From Clostridia bacterium (GTDB lineage Bacteria; Bacillota; Clostridia; Oscillospirales; RGIG5554): a DNA stretch of 46,415 bases. The stretch's first letter is position 1, and the number at the start of each line of letters is the position of its first letter. The notes beneath the pieces were generated by a model. That model was given only the letters and a program-made list of their open reading frames with translations. It was not told the origin of the DNA and did no database searches. Where the stretch lies: contig JAFWAE010000031.1 in the NCBI GenBank assembly GCA_017507855.1, positions 1 to 46,415 of the forward strand, in the 5' to 3' direction. A program made the translations under genes and the position numbers. Shown one piece after another: positions 33,286 to 41,280 of the stretch.

Positions 33286-34326
33286 ATGACTTACATGCTT
33301 CAAGAAATTCTTGCCTCCCCCGACATTCTTGCCTCTTTGGAGAAAGAAAACCGACATGTATTAACGGCGTTAGGGGCCGAATTAAGACAAAAACAGATCC
33401 GCTCGGTTACTTTTGCAGGAAGGGGAACTTCTGACCACGCCTCCATTTACGGGCAATATCTGCTCTCCATCATCGGCGGAGTGTGTGCAGGTCTGGCCAT
33501 TCCCTCTGCCATTTCCCTGTACGGCTCTCAGATTGATTACGGCGAAAGTCTGGTCATTGCCGTTTCCCAATCGGGTAGCGCGGCAGATGCCTTAGCCGTG
33601 CTGGAATGTGCCCGACAAAGCGGAGCCGTGACCCTGGCGATCACCAACGATCCCCAAAGTCCCTTGGCCAAGGCTGCCCAATGGCATCTTTTCTGCCACG
33701 CCGATGAGGAAAAATCTGTAGCCGCCACCAAAACTTTTACCTCTCAGCTGGCCCTGTTGTATCTGCTGGCGGCCTATTGGTTTGAAAGGGAGGATATGAA
33801 GCAATATTTTGCTCAACTGCCCCGTAAACTGAATGCATGGCTGTCCGAAGCCGTTCCCCAAATGGAAAGCTTTGTGCGGCCTTACAGATATATGGAAGAC
33901 GGCTTTATCCTTTCCAGAGGCATTACCTATCCCATCGCTCTGGAGACTATGCTAAAGGTCCAGGAGACCTGCTACGTCAAGCTGAAAGCCTATTCCTCTG
34001 CTGATTTTTATCACGGACCGCTGGCCCAAGTGGACCGCCGTACCCCTGTAATCGTTTACGCCCCATCCGGAGCCGCTTTGCAGGAAAATTTGGCCATGGC
34101 AGAAAAGATCCGCTCTTTGGGCAATGAACCGCTGGTCGTAACTGACAGTGAGCAGGTCTTTCAACAGGCAAGCTCGGCGTTCTTGCTTCCAAAGGCTGAG
34201 GACGAGCTGGCCGCACCCCTCTTTTTTGCCGTGTTTGCCCAATTGTTCGCCCAAGCTCTTTGCTTGGAGCGCGGAGGAGATCCCGATCATCCCCGCAACC
34301 TGAAAAAAGTTACGGTGACGAGGTAA
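33286..34326 (+). CDS. SIS-domain sugar isomerase (GlmS isomerase-like, without glutaminase domain)
   Basis: 346 aa with two SIS domains like the C-terminal half of GlmS. Seen: FAGRGTSDHASIYG (sugar-phosphate loop), SQSGSAADALAVLE, VAATKTFTSQLALL, LKAYSSADFYHGPLA (conserved lysine and Glu/His region), and the C-terminal DPDHPRNLKKVTVT tail that is diagnostic for GlmS/FrlB/AgaS-type isomerases and deaminases. The N-terminal glutaminase is absent, so it probably deaminates or isomerises an amino sugar phosphate or a deglycation substrate. It is followed 6 bases later by a PIG-L deacetylase, which fits amino-sugar breakdown. GGCGGTGA lies upstream of ATG 33286. Confidence 0.85.
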   Translation: MTYMLQEILASPDILASLEKENRHVLTALGAELRQKQIRSVTFAGRGTSDHASIYGQYLLSIIGGVCAGLAIPSAISLYGSQIDYGESLVIAVSQSGSAADALAVLECARQSGAVTLAITNDPQSPLAKAAQWHLFCHADEEKSVAATKTFTSQLALLYLLAAYWFEREDMKQYFAQLPRKLNAWLSEAVPQMESFVRPYRYMEDGFILSRGITYPIALETMLKVQETCYVKLKAYSSADFYHGPLAQVDRRTPVIVYAPSGAALQENLAMAEKIRSLGNEPLVVTDSEQVFQQASSAFLLPKAEDELAAPLFFAVFAQLFAQALCLERGGDPDHPRNLKKVTVTR

Positions 34327-34332
34327 ATACTC

Positions 34333-35178
34333 ATGAAATTTTTATCCGAACGCCCCAACACCCTGCTCTTTATCCCCGATAACTGCCCTCACGGCGAGCA
34401 AAGAACCACCCACCTTTGCATAGCTGCCCACCAAGACGACGTGGAGATCATGGCCTACGCCCCCATTGCGGAATGCTATGACTGCGGTCAAAAGCATTTT
34501 ATGGCCGTGACTCTGACAGACGGAGGGGGCTCCCCCCGCACGGGCCGCTTCGCCTGCTGTACGGACGAGGAAATGATCCGCCTGCGTATGAGGGAACAGC
34601 AAAAAGCCGCCGAATTGGGCCGTTACTGCGCCTTGGCTATGATGGGGCATACCAGCAACGCCGTCAAGGGCGGCGATCCTGCCGTCACGGAGGAGCTGGC
34701 CGAGCTGTTGCTGCAGACCCGCCCTCAATTTCTGTACACCCATAACCTGGCCGACAAGCACGACACCCACGTGGCTACCGCCCTGCGTACGGTGGAGGCC
34801 CTGCGCCTGATCCAATCTGACTACCGCCCCGAGCGGGTGTATATGATGGAGGTGTGGAGGGGCTTGGATTGGCTTTGCGAGGAGGACAAGGCCTTGTTTG
34901 ACACCTCCCCCCGCCCTCAGCTGGCCGCCGATCTGCTGGATGTGTTTGAAAGCCAGATCGAAGGGGGAAAAAGCTACCGTTCGGCGGCATTGGGGCGCAG
35001 GATCGCCAACGCCACCTTTTTTGAAAGCCACCGCGTAGACGGAGGCTCTTCCCTTTCCTACGGGTTGGATGCCACGGATTTTGTGTATTCCCCTCAAACG
35101 CCGCAGGAATTTATAGGGCAATGCATCGCCCGTTTCCGAGAGGATGTGCTCAGCCGCTTGGAGCGGCTGAGCCGATAA
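34333..35178 (+). CDS. PIG-L/LmbE-family deacetylase
   Basis: 281 aa. Zinc hydrolase of the GlcNAc deacetylase type: the metal and catalytic motif AHQDDVE (about residues 32-38) with a conserved Gln in place of the more common Pro, and the second motif THNLADKHDTH (about 136-146) giving the third zinc ligand. Family members remove acetyl from N-acetylglucosaminyl groups. Predicted cytosolic, no signal peptide. It is in an operon with the SIS-domain gene, so a role in N-acetyl amino-sugar turnover is likely. Confidence 0.87.
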   Translation: MKFLSERPNTLLFIPDNCPHGEQRTTHLCIAAHQDDVEIMAYAPIAECYDCGQKHFMAVTLTDGGGSPRTGRFACCTDEEMIRLRMREQQKAAELGRYCALAMMGHTSNAVKGGDPAVTEELAELLLQTRPQFLYTHNLADKHDTHVATALRTVEALRLIQSDYRPERVYMMEVWRGLDWLCEEDKALFDTSPRPQLAADLLDVFESQIEGGKSYRSAALGRRIANATFFESHRVDGGSSLSYGLDATDFVYSPQTPQEFIGQCIARFREDVLSRLERLSR

Positions 35179-35292
35179 GGAACGTTTCGCGGACGGGGGG
35201 GCGAAACGGTGGATTCGTGGCAAATTTCGAGGCGAAGCCGAGAATTTTGCAGATCGCACCCTACAAATTTCCATAAACGCAACCGCCCATCT

Positions 35293-35431
35293 GTAGGGGC
35301 GATTCAAGAATCGCCCGTTGGCAACATTCCCCCGTTGCCATCGTTTCAACGGAAATGCATGGAAACGCCGTTCCGTAGCCGTTGGGATTGCGAAAGGGGT
35401 GCGAGGCGGGCGATTCGTGAATCGCCCCTAC
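35293..35431. repeat. MITE-like element, copy A
   Basis: 139 bases with terminal inverted repeats GTAGGGGCGATTC and GAATCGCCCCTAC; each end continues into a palindrome (GGCGATTC-AA/GT-GAATCGCC). Internal part includes ATGCATGGAAACGCCGTTCC and GTAGCCGTTGGGATTGCGAA, shared with copy B at 37687-37827. A degenerate related piece lies at 35212-35265. These repeats fill the gap 35179-35460. Confidence 0.85.
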
Positions 35432-35465
35432 AAATTCATGTTTCGTTCTTTCACGGATATATCAA

Positions 35466-35503
35466 CAAAAAAGAGAGAGTTTTCATCAACTCTCTCTTTT
35501 CGT
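35466..35503 (-). terminator. Terminator of the second UroD-family gene
   Basis: Minus-strand AAAAGAGAGAGTTG/CAACT-like stem ending in CTCTCTTTTTTG. Confidence 0.8.
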
Positions 35504-35512
35504 TTATATAGC

Positions 35513-36643
35513 TCAGCCTGCAAAGTCCTCGGCGGCGCGGGCCATGGCCTCCACGTTTTCCTCCGAGATACCGTAGAACAAATAATCCGACGCGGCCAAA
35601 ATATGCTTGCGTCCCAACTTGGCCGCCGTTTTCAGGATTTCCGTACTACGCTGATAGATCTCCTCGGGGGTCTTGTACAGCAATTCATCCAACCCCACAT
35701 TGCCGCGGGTGCAAATATGGGCGGGGATCTTTCCCAAAGCATCCTCCAGCGAAACGATATTTCCCACAGGGGCCTGGGAGAGGGTCTCGAACAAGTCTGG
35801 CTTCATATCGTTATAAAAGCCGTAGGTCAGGAAGGGCTCCACGGGGGAACAGACGTGAGAGTAAACCAGCAGGCCCTTGGAACGGGCATTGTCCGCCACT
35901 TCAGCCCCGTGAGGGATAAAATAGCGCTTGTACAGGTCGGGAGAAGAGATCTCCGGGCCCGGACCTCCCAAAAAGATGAAATCAGCCCCGCCCGCCTTAA
36001 CCGCATCCAGGATCTTGTCGTTGATCTGCAGGATCTTGGGATAAAGGGCTTCCACGCGCTCTGTGTAGTCATAGGGGAAAAGCACCATATTCATGGTGGT
36101 GATCAGGCCCAGCATGCCCAAAGGATGGGCTTCCCATTGAATGGAGAGAGCCTCGTCCTCCCCGATGATACTGCGAATATGCGCCACGTGCTCGGTGATG
36201 CGGTGGTAATGGGTACTGCCCAGCAGAGCCTCCACATACAGCTCAAAGGCATCCAGATCCCCTTCCTCCTCCAAGGGTGTCTTGGTGGAGAAGCCTCCCT
36301 TCAGGCGATCCTCGATGGTACGCATGGTCAGCTTCAACGCAGGGTCGGGGGTAAAAAATTCGTTTTCAACAATGCGGCGATCCGCCGTTTCCGTTAAGGA
36401 CACATTCCGCCAGCCGAAGCCGTCCTCCGCCACGGCAATGACGGGATCCAGCCCGAAATTGTACAGCGGCACGATGTTGAACCGTTTGCAAGCGGCCACG
36501 GTGTCCTCCACCGTTGTTTGGGAAAACCACTCTTTTCCTGCCAAGCGAGTGTCAAATCCCGCTCCGGCACCGATCTGAGGGGAACAAAAGGGCTTTCCGC
36601 TTCCGTATTTGACATAAGAAACAAAGCGCTCCCGATTGGTCAT
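35513..36643 (-). CDS. Uroporphyrinogen decarboxylase-family protein (not a true HemE)
   Basis: 376 aa, UroD-fold barrel, likely cytosolic. It has SHVC near residue 268, matching the HxC zinc pair of corrinoid methyltransferases, but the third Cys is replaced: the equivalent C-terminal motif reads AASDYLFYG. It lacks the N-terminal Arg-rich substrate motif of HemE. So it is a divergent member, with decarboxylase or methyltransferase activity unproven. AGGAGG before ATG 36643 gives a secure start. Single-gene unit between a MITE and a small regulatory module. Confidence 0.75.
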   Translation of the reverse strand: MTNRERFVSYVKYGSGKPFCSPQIGAGAGFDTRLAGKEWFSQTTVEDTVAACKRFNIVPLYNFGLDPVIAVAEDGFGWRNVSLTETADRRIVENEFFTPDPALKLTMRTIEDRLKGGFSTKTPLEEEGDLDAFELYVEALLGSTHYHRITEHVAHIRSIIGEDEALSIQWEAHPLGMLGLITTMNMVLFPYDYTERVEALYPKILQINDKILDAVKAGGADFIFLGGPGPEISSPDLYKRYFIPHGAEVADNARSKGLLVYSHVCSPVEPFLTYGFYNDMKPDLFETLSQAPVGNIVSLEDALGKIPAHICTRGNVGLDELLYKTPEEIYQRSTEILKTAAKLGRKHILAASDYLFYGISEENVEAMARAAEDFAG

Positions 36644-36672
36644 TGTAACGCCTCCTGTTGTTTATATATATC

Positions 36673-36701
36673 AGCATAAGACAAGGATATTTTTTTGTCA
36701 A
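36673..36701 (-). promoter_or_regulatory. Promoter of the second UroD-family gene
   Basis: Minus-strand TTGACA (36696-36701), 17 bases, TATGCT (36673-36678). Confidence 0.65.
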
Positions 36702-36776
36702 GGCCTTTTTTGAAAAGACATGAAAAAGCACCAAAACAACCCCAAAAAAGTCAAAAAAAGATTTCGGGCGGGAGGC

Positions 36777-36811
36777 ATATTGGCACGTGATGCTGTTTCA
36801 CGGATGGGGGC
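36777..36811. repeat. Short dispersed repeat (copy A)
   Basis: ATATTGGCACGTGATGCTG followed by TTTCACGGAYGGGGGCGG; nearly identical to 37579-37613. Confidence 0.8.
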
Positions 36812-36820
36812 GGGCTCTTT

Positions 36821-37090
36821 CTATTTCCCCAAGCATCCTGCCTCCGAGAGAAACGAAACCGCAAATTCGCACCCCTTAAAAAAAGCCTTTTTCACAAACA
36901 GGGCTTCAACGTCACACAATGCAGCCACGTATGTTTCCACTGCCGCTTTCTGTTCCCCGTCGAGCAAAGCGTTTGCTGTTTCATGCAGCTCTGCGGCCTT
37001 TTGGGTAAGCCTGCGCTCCTCCTCCGTATCCATTTCGGCACACTCGTGCAAAAAATATTCGTCCCATAGCTTTTCAACTGTTTCTTTCAT
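36821..37090 (-). CDS. DUF6809-like small helical protein
   Basis: 89 aa, acidic and helical throughout: VEKLWDEYFLHECAEMDTEEER, then ALCDVEALFVKKAFFKGCEFAVSFLSEAG, which I recognise as the DUF6809 pattern. Function unknown. It is transcribed divergently from a 72-aa XRE protein across a region with three matching palindromes. AAGGAG precedes ATG by 7 bases. Small proteins of this kind regularly accompany a small XRE regulator; whether they bind each other is not known. Confidence 0.8.
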   Translation of the reverse strand: MKETVEKLWDEYFLHECAEMDTEEERRLTQKAAELHETANALLDGEQKAAVETYVAALCDVEALFVKKAFFKGCEFAVSFLSEAGCLGK

Positions 37091-37111
37091 GGCGTTTCTC
37101 CTTCAAAGTTC

Positions 37112-37191
37112 GCATTTGATCGAATGCATAAAATTATTATAGCATCCATTCGAATGCGTGTCAAGCATTTTTTTGAATGCGGTGATATAAT
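37112..37191. promoter_or_regulatory. Divergent promoters with three palindromic operators
   Basis: Operators of 16 bp with the form GCATT-N6-AATGC: 37112-37127, 37142-37157 (one mismatch, GCATC) and 37165-37180. The minus-strand promoter is TTGACA (37159-37164), 17 bases, TATAAT (37136-37141); the middle operator fills its spacer, the left one covers its start region and the right one abuts its -35 box. The plus-strand gene has an extended -10, TGATATAAT (37183-37191), next to the right operator. Confidence 0.8.
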
Positions 37192-37228
37192 AATTTTGTC
37201 AAGCACATTTTGGAATTGGAGATCATCT

Positions 37229-37447
37229 ATGTACGTGTATCAAAGGCTGAAGGACACGCGGGAAGACGCGGACAAAAAGCAAGAAGACATCGCTTCCGTT
37301 TTACACATCACCAGACAGCAATATCAGCTTTATGAAAGCGGAAAGCGGGAAATGCCCATGCACCATTTTGTCACCTTGGCGAAATACTACAACGTTTCTC
37401 TCGACTATCTGGCAGGACTGACCGACACGCCGAGAAAGCTTAAATAA
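37229..37447 (+). CDS. Small XRE-family repressor of the DUF6809 module
   Basis: 72 aa helix-turn-helix of the Cro/CI type: ADKKQEDIASVLHITRQQYQLYESG (helices 2 and 3 within about residues 12-36) and the common tail KYYNVSLDYLAGLTD. It probably binds the three operators in the intergenic region and controls itself and the divergent gene. The ATG at 37229 follows TTGGAGA; the upstream part of the frame crosses operators and promoter. Confidence 0.85.
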   Translation: MYVYQRLKDTREDADKKQEDIASVLHITRQQYQLYESGKREMPMHHFVTLAKYYNVSLDYLAGLTDTPRKLK

Positions 37448-37500
37448 TTGACAAACGGAAAATCGGCAGGGCGCTTTAGCCGCATGACGTTTGCTCACAG

Positions 37501-37538
37501 AAAAAAAGACAGGGAATTTTACGTTCTCTGTCTTTTTT
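37501..37538 (+). terminator. Terminator of the small XRE gene
   Basis: AAAAAGACAGGGAA, short loop, TTCTCTGTCTTTTTT. Confidence 0.85.
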
Positions 37539-37578
37539 GGTGTAACGATGACGATCCCTCCGTTTATAAAAGGGAGGG

Positions 37579-37660
37579 ATATTGGCACGTGATGCTGTTT
37601 CACGGACGGGGGCGGCATCGTGACCGAGGCAGGACCGTCCGGGAGGCCGGTCCCTACAAG
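37579..37660. repeat. Composite repeat: short dispersed repeat (copy B) joined to GGACCGTCC-type repeat (copy 2)
   Basis: 37579-37613 matches 36777-36811; 37602-37660 (GCGGACGGGGGCGGCATCG, TGACCGAGGCAGGACCGTCC and on to CTACAAG) is repeated at 37850-37908. Confidence 0.85.
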
Positions 37661-37686
37661 TTCCCATGGGCCTCATCTTAACAACC

Positions 37687-37827
37687 GTAGGGGCGATTCA
37701 AGAATCGCCCGTTGGCAACAATCCCCCCCGTTACGATCCTTTTAACGAAAATGCATGGAAACGCCGTTCCGTAGCCGTTGGGATTGCGAAAGGGTTACGC
37801 GGCGGGCGATTCTTGAATCGCCCCTAC
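37687..37827. repeat. MITE-like element, copy B
   Basis: 141 bases with the same terminal inverted repeats as copy A and near-identical interior; same orientation 2.4 kb away. Confidence 0.85.
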
Positions 37828-37849
37828 AAGCTCCCGTTTCGTGATTCCG

Positions 37850-37908
37850 CGGACGGGGGCGGCATCGTGACCGAGGCAGGACCGTCCGGGAGGCCGGTCC
37901 CTACAAGT
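37850..37908. repeat. GGACCGTCC-type repeat, copy 3
   Basis: 59-base direct repeat of 37602-37660, ending in GGCCGGTCCCTACAAG. Together with copy B and the composite repeat it fills the gap 37539-37930. Confidence 0.85.
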
Positions 37909-37931
37909 TAATTTTTTCGCCGTTGCTGACG

Positions 37932-37966
37932 AAAAAAAGCCTCCCTTATCCAAGGGAGGCTTTTTG
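37932..37966 (-). terminator. Terminator of the solute-binding protein gene
   Basis: AAAAAGCCTCCCTT/AAGGGAGGCTTTTT stem, U-rich on the minus strand. Confidence 0.85.
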
Positions 37967-37978
37967 GTTGCGGGAAAA

Positions 37979-39421
37979 TTACTGGCCCAACATGGTATCG
38001 ATGGTGAGCTGAGTCAGCTCTGCATGAGCCTCGTATTCGGCAGCAAAGTCGATTCCCTGCACCAAAGCAGCCGCCACAGCGAAGCTGGTGGCGTTCATAA
38101 TGCTCATATCCACCATGCTGAGCAGGGTGATGACGGGCATGACGGTGAGAGTTTCGCGGATGATATTCAGCATCTCCATGGATTCCTCGTCACGGAAATC
38201 GGTCAACTCATACTGCTCCAGCAGCATGGGCTCGATGACGGCCTGGGAATAGCAGGCGATGGCATCCAGCACCAGACCGACCTCCTCCAGCTTCTCCACA
38301 TTGGAGGGGATCAGGAAGCCGTAGGTGTTGTGGTCCATATAAGAATAGTAGCCTGTTTGCTGGTCGTTCAGTTTGGGCAGGGGCAGGAAGCCGAAGTCAT
38401 CCATTTCGCTGAAATACCACTTACTGCCGACAGCGGGATAGGGCGCAAAGAGCATACGGTCCTCTTGGAACATATCGTAATAATAGCCCCAGCTCTCGCC
38501 GCCGCTCAGGTCGTAGATGCCGTTTTTCAGCACCTCACGCAACTCGGAGACCAGATTCATGGTCTCAGCCGTGCCGGTGTTGAGCAGCCATTTGCCGTTT
38601 TCGTCCTTGCGCAGCATTTCGCCGCCCGCGCCGATGAACATGGCCAGGTCTACGTCATTATGAGGACCGCCCCAACCGTAGCTGTCTTCGCCGGTCCACA
38701 CATTGTCACCGTTATCCTTGGTGGCCATATTCACATATTCGCCGAATTTTTCGATGGTCCACTTGCCGTCGCGCACCAGCTGGTACAGATCGGGCAACCC
38801 CAGATCCTCGGCCATGGCCTTGTTGAAGAACACGCCCCAGGCATATTCCCAAGCAAAGGACACGTTGGGGGTCAGCACGTACTGCTTTTCCCAAAGACGG
38901 CCCACCTCATCGCCCACCTTGGTCCAATAGTCCTGCTCGGACTGGATGGTACTGATATCGTCCATATTCATGGCGTAGCCGTTATAGACGAAGTAGCCCA
39001 AGGACCAATAGGTGGAATAAAGGGCATCCGCATAGGTCTCGCCGCTCATGAGAACGGGATAGGCATTGCTGAACAGGGAGGTAGCCGCATCGGGGAGGAA
39101 CTCAAAAGAGCAGTTGAAGCGCTCGCCCAGCACGCTGTACATTTCAGCCAGCTTCTGCTGTTGCAGGGAGCCTTCAACAACACCTGTCAGAGTAGTACCT
39201 GCCGCATTGGCAATGGTAAACACTCTTTCGTTCAGGTCCACCTCGCCGATGCCGGACTTATACAGCGGATCGTCGGGATCCAGCCCGGAGGTAGGAGGTA
39301 CGGTGGTTGCGGGGGTGGTGGCGGGCGCGGTGGTGGCAGGGGTAGTTGCGGGCGTGCCGCCGCAGGCAACCATGGACACAACCATCATCAGCACCAGCAC
39401 GAAAGCCAAGATTTTTTTCAT
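37979..39421 (-). CDS. Extracellular solute-binding lipoprotein of an ABC-type sugar system, orphan
   Basis: 480 aa. Signal peptide with lipobox MVAC (Cys20), then a linker of TPATT/APATT repeats (about residues 23-42), then a two-lobe family 1-type binding protein: TPNVSFAWEYAWGVFFNKAMAEDLGLPDLY, split here into FNKAMAEDLGLP and WTIEKFGEYVNMATKD, plus SYGWGG and FAPYPAVGS. Such proteins bind sugars or glycans outside the cell. No permease or ATPase gene is nearby. It follows a glycosidase-like lipoprotein gene by 64 bases on the same strand, so the two may be cotranscribed. AAGGAG precedes the ATG. Confidence 0.85.
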   Translation of the reverse strand: MKKILAFVLVLMMVVSMVACGGTPATTPATTAPATTPATTVPPTSGLDPDDPLYKSGIGEVDLNERVFTIANAAGTTLTGVVEGSLQQQKLAEMYSVLGERFNCSFEFLPDAATSLFSNAYPVLMSGETYADALYSTYWSLGYFVYNGYAMNMDDISTIQSEQDYWTKVGDEVGRLWEKQYVLTPNVSFAWEYAWGVFFNKAMAEDLGLPDLYQLVRDGKWTIEKFGEYVNMATKDNGDNVWTGEDSYGWGGPHNDVDLAMFIGAGGEMLRKDENGKWLLNTGTAETMNLVSELREVLKNGIYDLSGGESWGYYYDMFQEDRMLFAPYPAVGSKWYFSEMDDFGFLPLPKLNDQQTGYYSYMDHNTYGFLIPSNVEKLEEVGLVLDAIACYSQAVIEPMLLEQYELTDFRDEESMEMLNIIRETLTVMPVITLLSMVDMSIMNATSFAVAAALVQGIDFAAEYEAHAELTQLTIDTMLGQ

Positions 39422-39484
39422 ACTGAGGTCTCCTTTTCTATTTTTATCGTTTCACCCGAAACGATTGGGGTTTAAAAGATGCGG

Positions 39485-41026
39485 TCAATCGTTGATCTGG
39501 GCGCGGCGGACAAAGACTCCGTCGCCTTCCACGGCCTCCAGCTCCACGTAGGGAGGCTTCATCACAGCTCCCTCCAGTTGGATCTCATACGTGGTCCAGG
39601 CGTCGCTGTTGCTTAGGGTCAGCTCCTTGGTTTTAAGACCTTCGTTCGTATTCCAAGTGATCTTGACCTTGCTCCCGTTGGAATGAAGCTTTATCTCCAG
39701 TTGCGCATCGAAGGTGCCGCAAAGATCCGCAAAATAGTCGGAGGTGGGTCGCAGGGTCACCTTCTTGTTGCCCGCACCAGTCTGGCCGTTGACCTTGATC
39801 TGCTGCAAGCCTTCCTCGGAAACCAATTCCAAGCCAATACTGCCGTCCGAGGTGGGGGTGCACACCATACGGGGCACCTCCGCCTTTTGATTGGGAGCAT
39901 GCTCGCCGTTAAGATACCAGTACAGCACGTCACCCGCAGGGGAATAAGAACCGTCCTTGCGGATCAATTGCATCCCCGCAGAGCCTTCCGTGCTGAACAG
40001 CGTCCAATACAGTACGTGAGAGTAGCCTTTTTCACGGGCAATGCGGATGGCGCGGTCGGCGTTGATATGAGATTCCCCCGACGACTCAGGCAGACCGAAT
40101 TCGCCGATGACCAGCTGGGCGTCCTTGCCCTTACCGCTCTCCTCCACCTTGGAACGCAGATAATCCAGCGCGGCGGCGTAGGCGTGATCGCTGGCCAGCT
40201 CGTAGCAGGAATAGGAATAGAAGTCGCAGGAGGTGTGGGGAATGACGTTGTTGGTGACGGTGGGTCTGCCCCTCATGGCCTTTTGAACCAGGTTGACTTC
40301 CAGCATATTATACACCTGTACGCCGTCGGTACCCACGTCCTGACGGGCCTGCTCCACCGCCTGCTGGCGCACGTTGATCCATTGAATGAGATTGTCAAAA
40401 ACCTCGTCGGAAGGATCGTATTCGGGATTGGACTCGTCCATACAGGCCCAGTCGCCCTCCCAGTTCTGGATGACGAAGGTCTTTCCGCTTCCCTTGTATT
40501 CGGTCAAAAACCAGCAAGCCAGATCGTAGATGGCGTTATATTCGTTTTGCAGGGTCTTCTCCGTCACCCCGTTGCGGAACCATTTGGCATACTCGGGATA
40601 GGGGATGGTCAACTGATAGGCGGCCACGAAGAAGGTGTGGAAATCCATGTCCCACAGGGGCTTGAATTCCGCGCCCGCAGCCAATTCTTTGGGAGTATGG
40701 TAAAAATTGCCCGCCCATTTGATGTTGGGCTGATACCAGGCAGTATAAGCGGGAGACAGCTGTACCTTAATGGTCTTCGTTCCCATTTCCAACGCCTTTT
40801 TGCCCCCGCTGATAATGCAGCTTTCGCCGTCAAAAGCATAGCTCGGGCCGATATTGATGACCCCTACAAAGTCCTCCATACTGTTCTTTCCTCCCCAATT
40901 CTGTTGTGAAACGGGCCCCTTTTGCCCGGGAACTGCCGCCGTGCACCCGCACAGGCAGGTCAGCATCAGACCAACGGCCGTTAACCGCACAACAAGGTTT
41001 TTTTTCAATTGTATTCTTTTTCGCAC
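39485..41026 (-). CDS. Glycoside-hydrolase-like lipoprotein (family not assigned)
   Basis: 513 aa. A basic N terminus and hydrophobic stretch end in lipobox CLCGC (about residue 28). The central part (about 50-370) looks like a TIM-barrel glycosidase: VQLSPAYTAWYQPNIKW, FVIQNWEGDWACMDES with a candidate acid (Glu), MLEVNLVQKAM, DFYSYSCYE and IGEFGLPES with a candidate nucleophile, then YWTLFS. The last 120 residues form a beta-sandwich-like domain (LEIKLHSNGSKVKITW) that may bind carbohydrate. Catalytic roles are inferred. GTG start at 41026 is supported by GGCGGTAGG five bases upstream. It is upstream of the solute-binding lipoprotein gene. Confidence 0.72.
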   Translation of the reverse strand: MRKRIQLKKNLVVRLTAVGLMLTCLCGCTAAVPGQKGPVSQQNWGGKNSMEDFVGVINIGPSYAFDGESCIISGGKKALEMGTKTIKVQLSPAYTAWYQPNIKWAGNFYHTPKELAAGAEFKPLWDMDFHTFFVAAYQLTIPYPEYAKWFRNGVTEKTLQNEYNAIYDLACWFLTEYKGSGKTFVIQNWEGDWACMDESNPEYDPSDEVFDNLIQWINVRQQAVEQARQDVGTDGVQVYNMLEVNLVQKAMRGRPTVTNNVIPHTSCDFYSYSCYELASDHAYAAALDYLRSKVEESGKGKDAQLVIGEFGLPESSGESHINADRAIRIAREKGYSHVLYWTLFSTEGSAGMQLIRKDGSYSPAGDVLYWYLNGEHAPNQKAEVPRMVCTPTSDGSIGLELVSEEGLQQIKVNGQTGAGNKKVTLRPTSDYFADLCGTFDAQLEIKLHSNGSKVKITWNTNEGLKTKELTLSNSDAWTTYEIQLEGAVMKPPYVELEAVEGDGVFVRRAQIND

Positions 41027-41180
41027 AAATACCTACCGCCTTTTCTGATAAGCTTTTCTCGCGAAGCGAAATCCCGACTCAGAGAGGATCAAACACGCTC
41101 GTTTTCGCTGTCCCACCCGTCTGTTTCGACTTTCCTGTTAAGAAAAATGTACAAAATCTCGGGCTTTTTGACAAGGTCTC

Positions 41181-41229
41181 AAAAAGAAAATGCGAGAATC
41201 GTCCTATTTTTTAATAGCATTCTCGCACT
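41181..41229 (-). terminator. Terminator of glnN
   Basis: Minus-strand TGCGAGAAT stem, long A/T-rich loop, ATTCTCGCA followed by TTTTCTTTTT, about 50 bases past the gene. Confidence 0.8.
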
Positions 41230-41280
41230 TTCCTAAATCATTCACATTTACCGAGTGTTAAAGGGGAAAATTCAAGAAGC

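Noticed and set aside
36821-37447. Classical toxin-antitoxin pair
   Set aside because: The genes are divergent rather than in one operon, and the DUF6809-like protein shows no known toxin motif; a regulatory module fits better, though the idea is not excluded.
37964-39475. 503-aa plus-strand reading frame
   Set aside because: Shadow of the solute-binding lipoprotein on the minus strand, which has signal peptide, lipobox and ribosome site.
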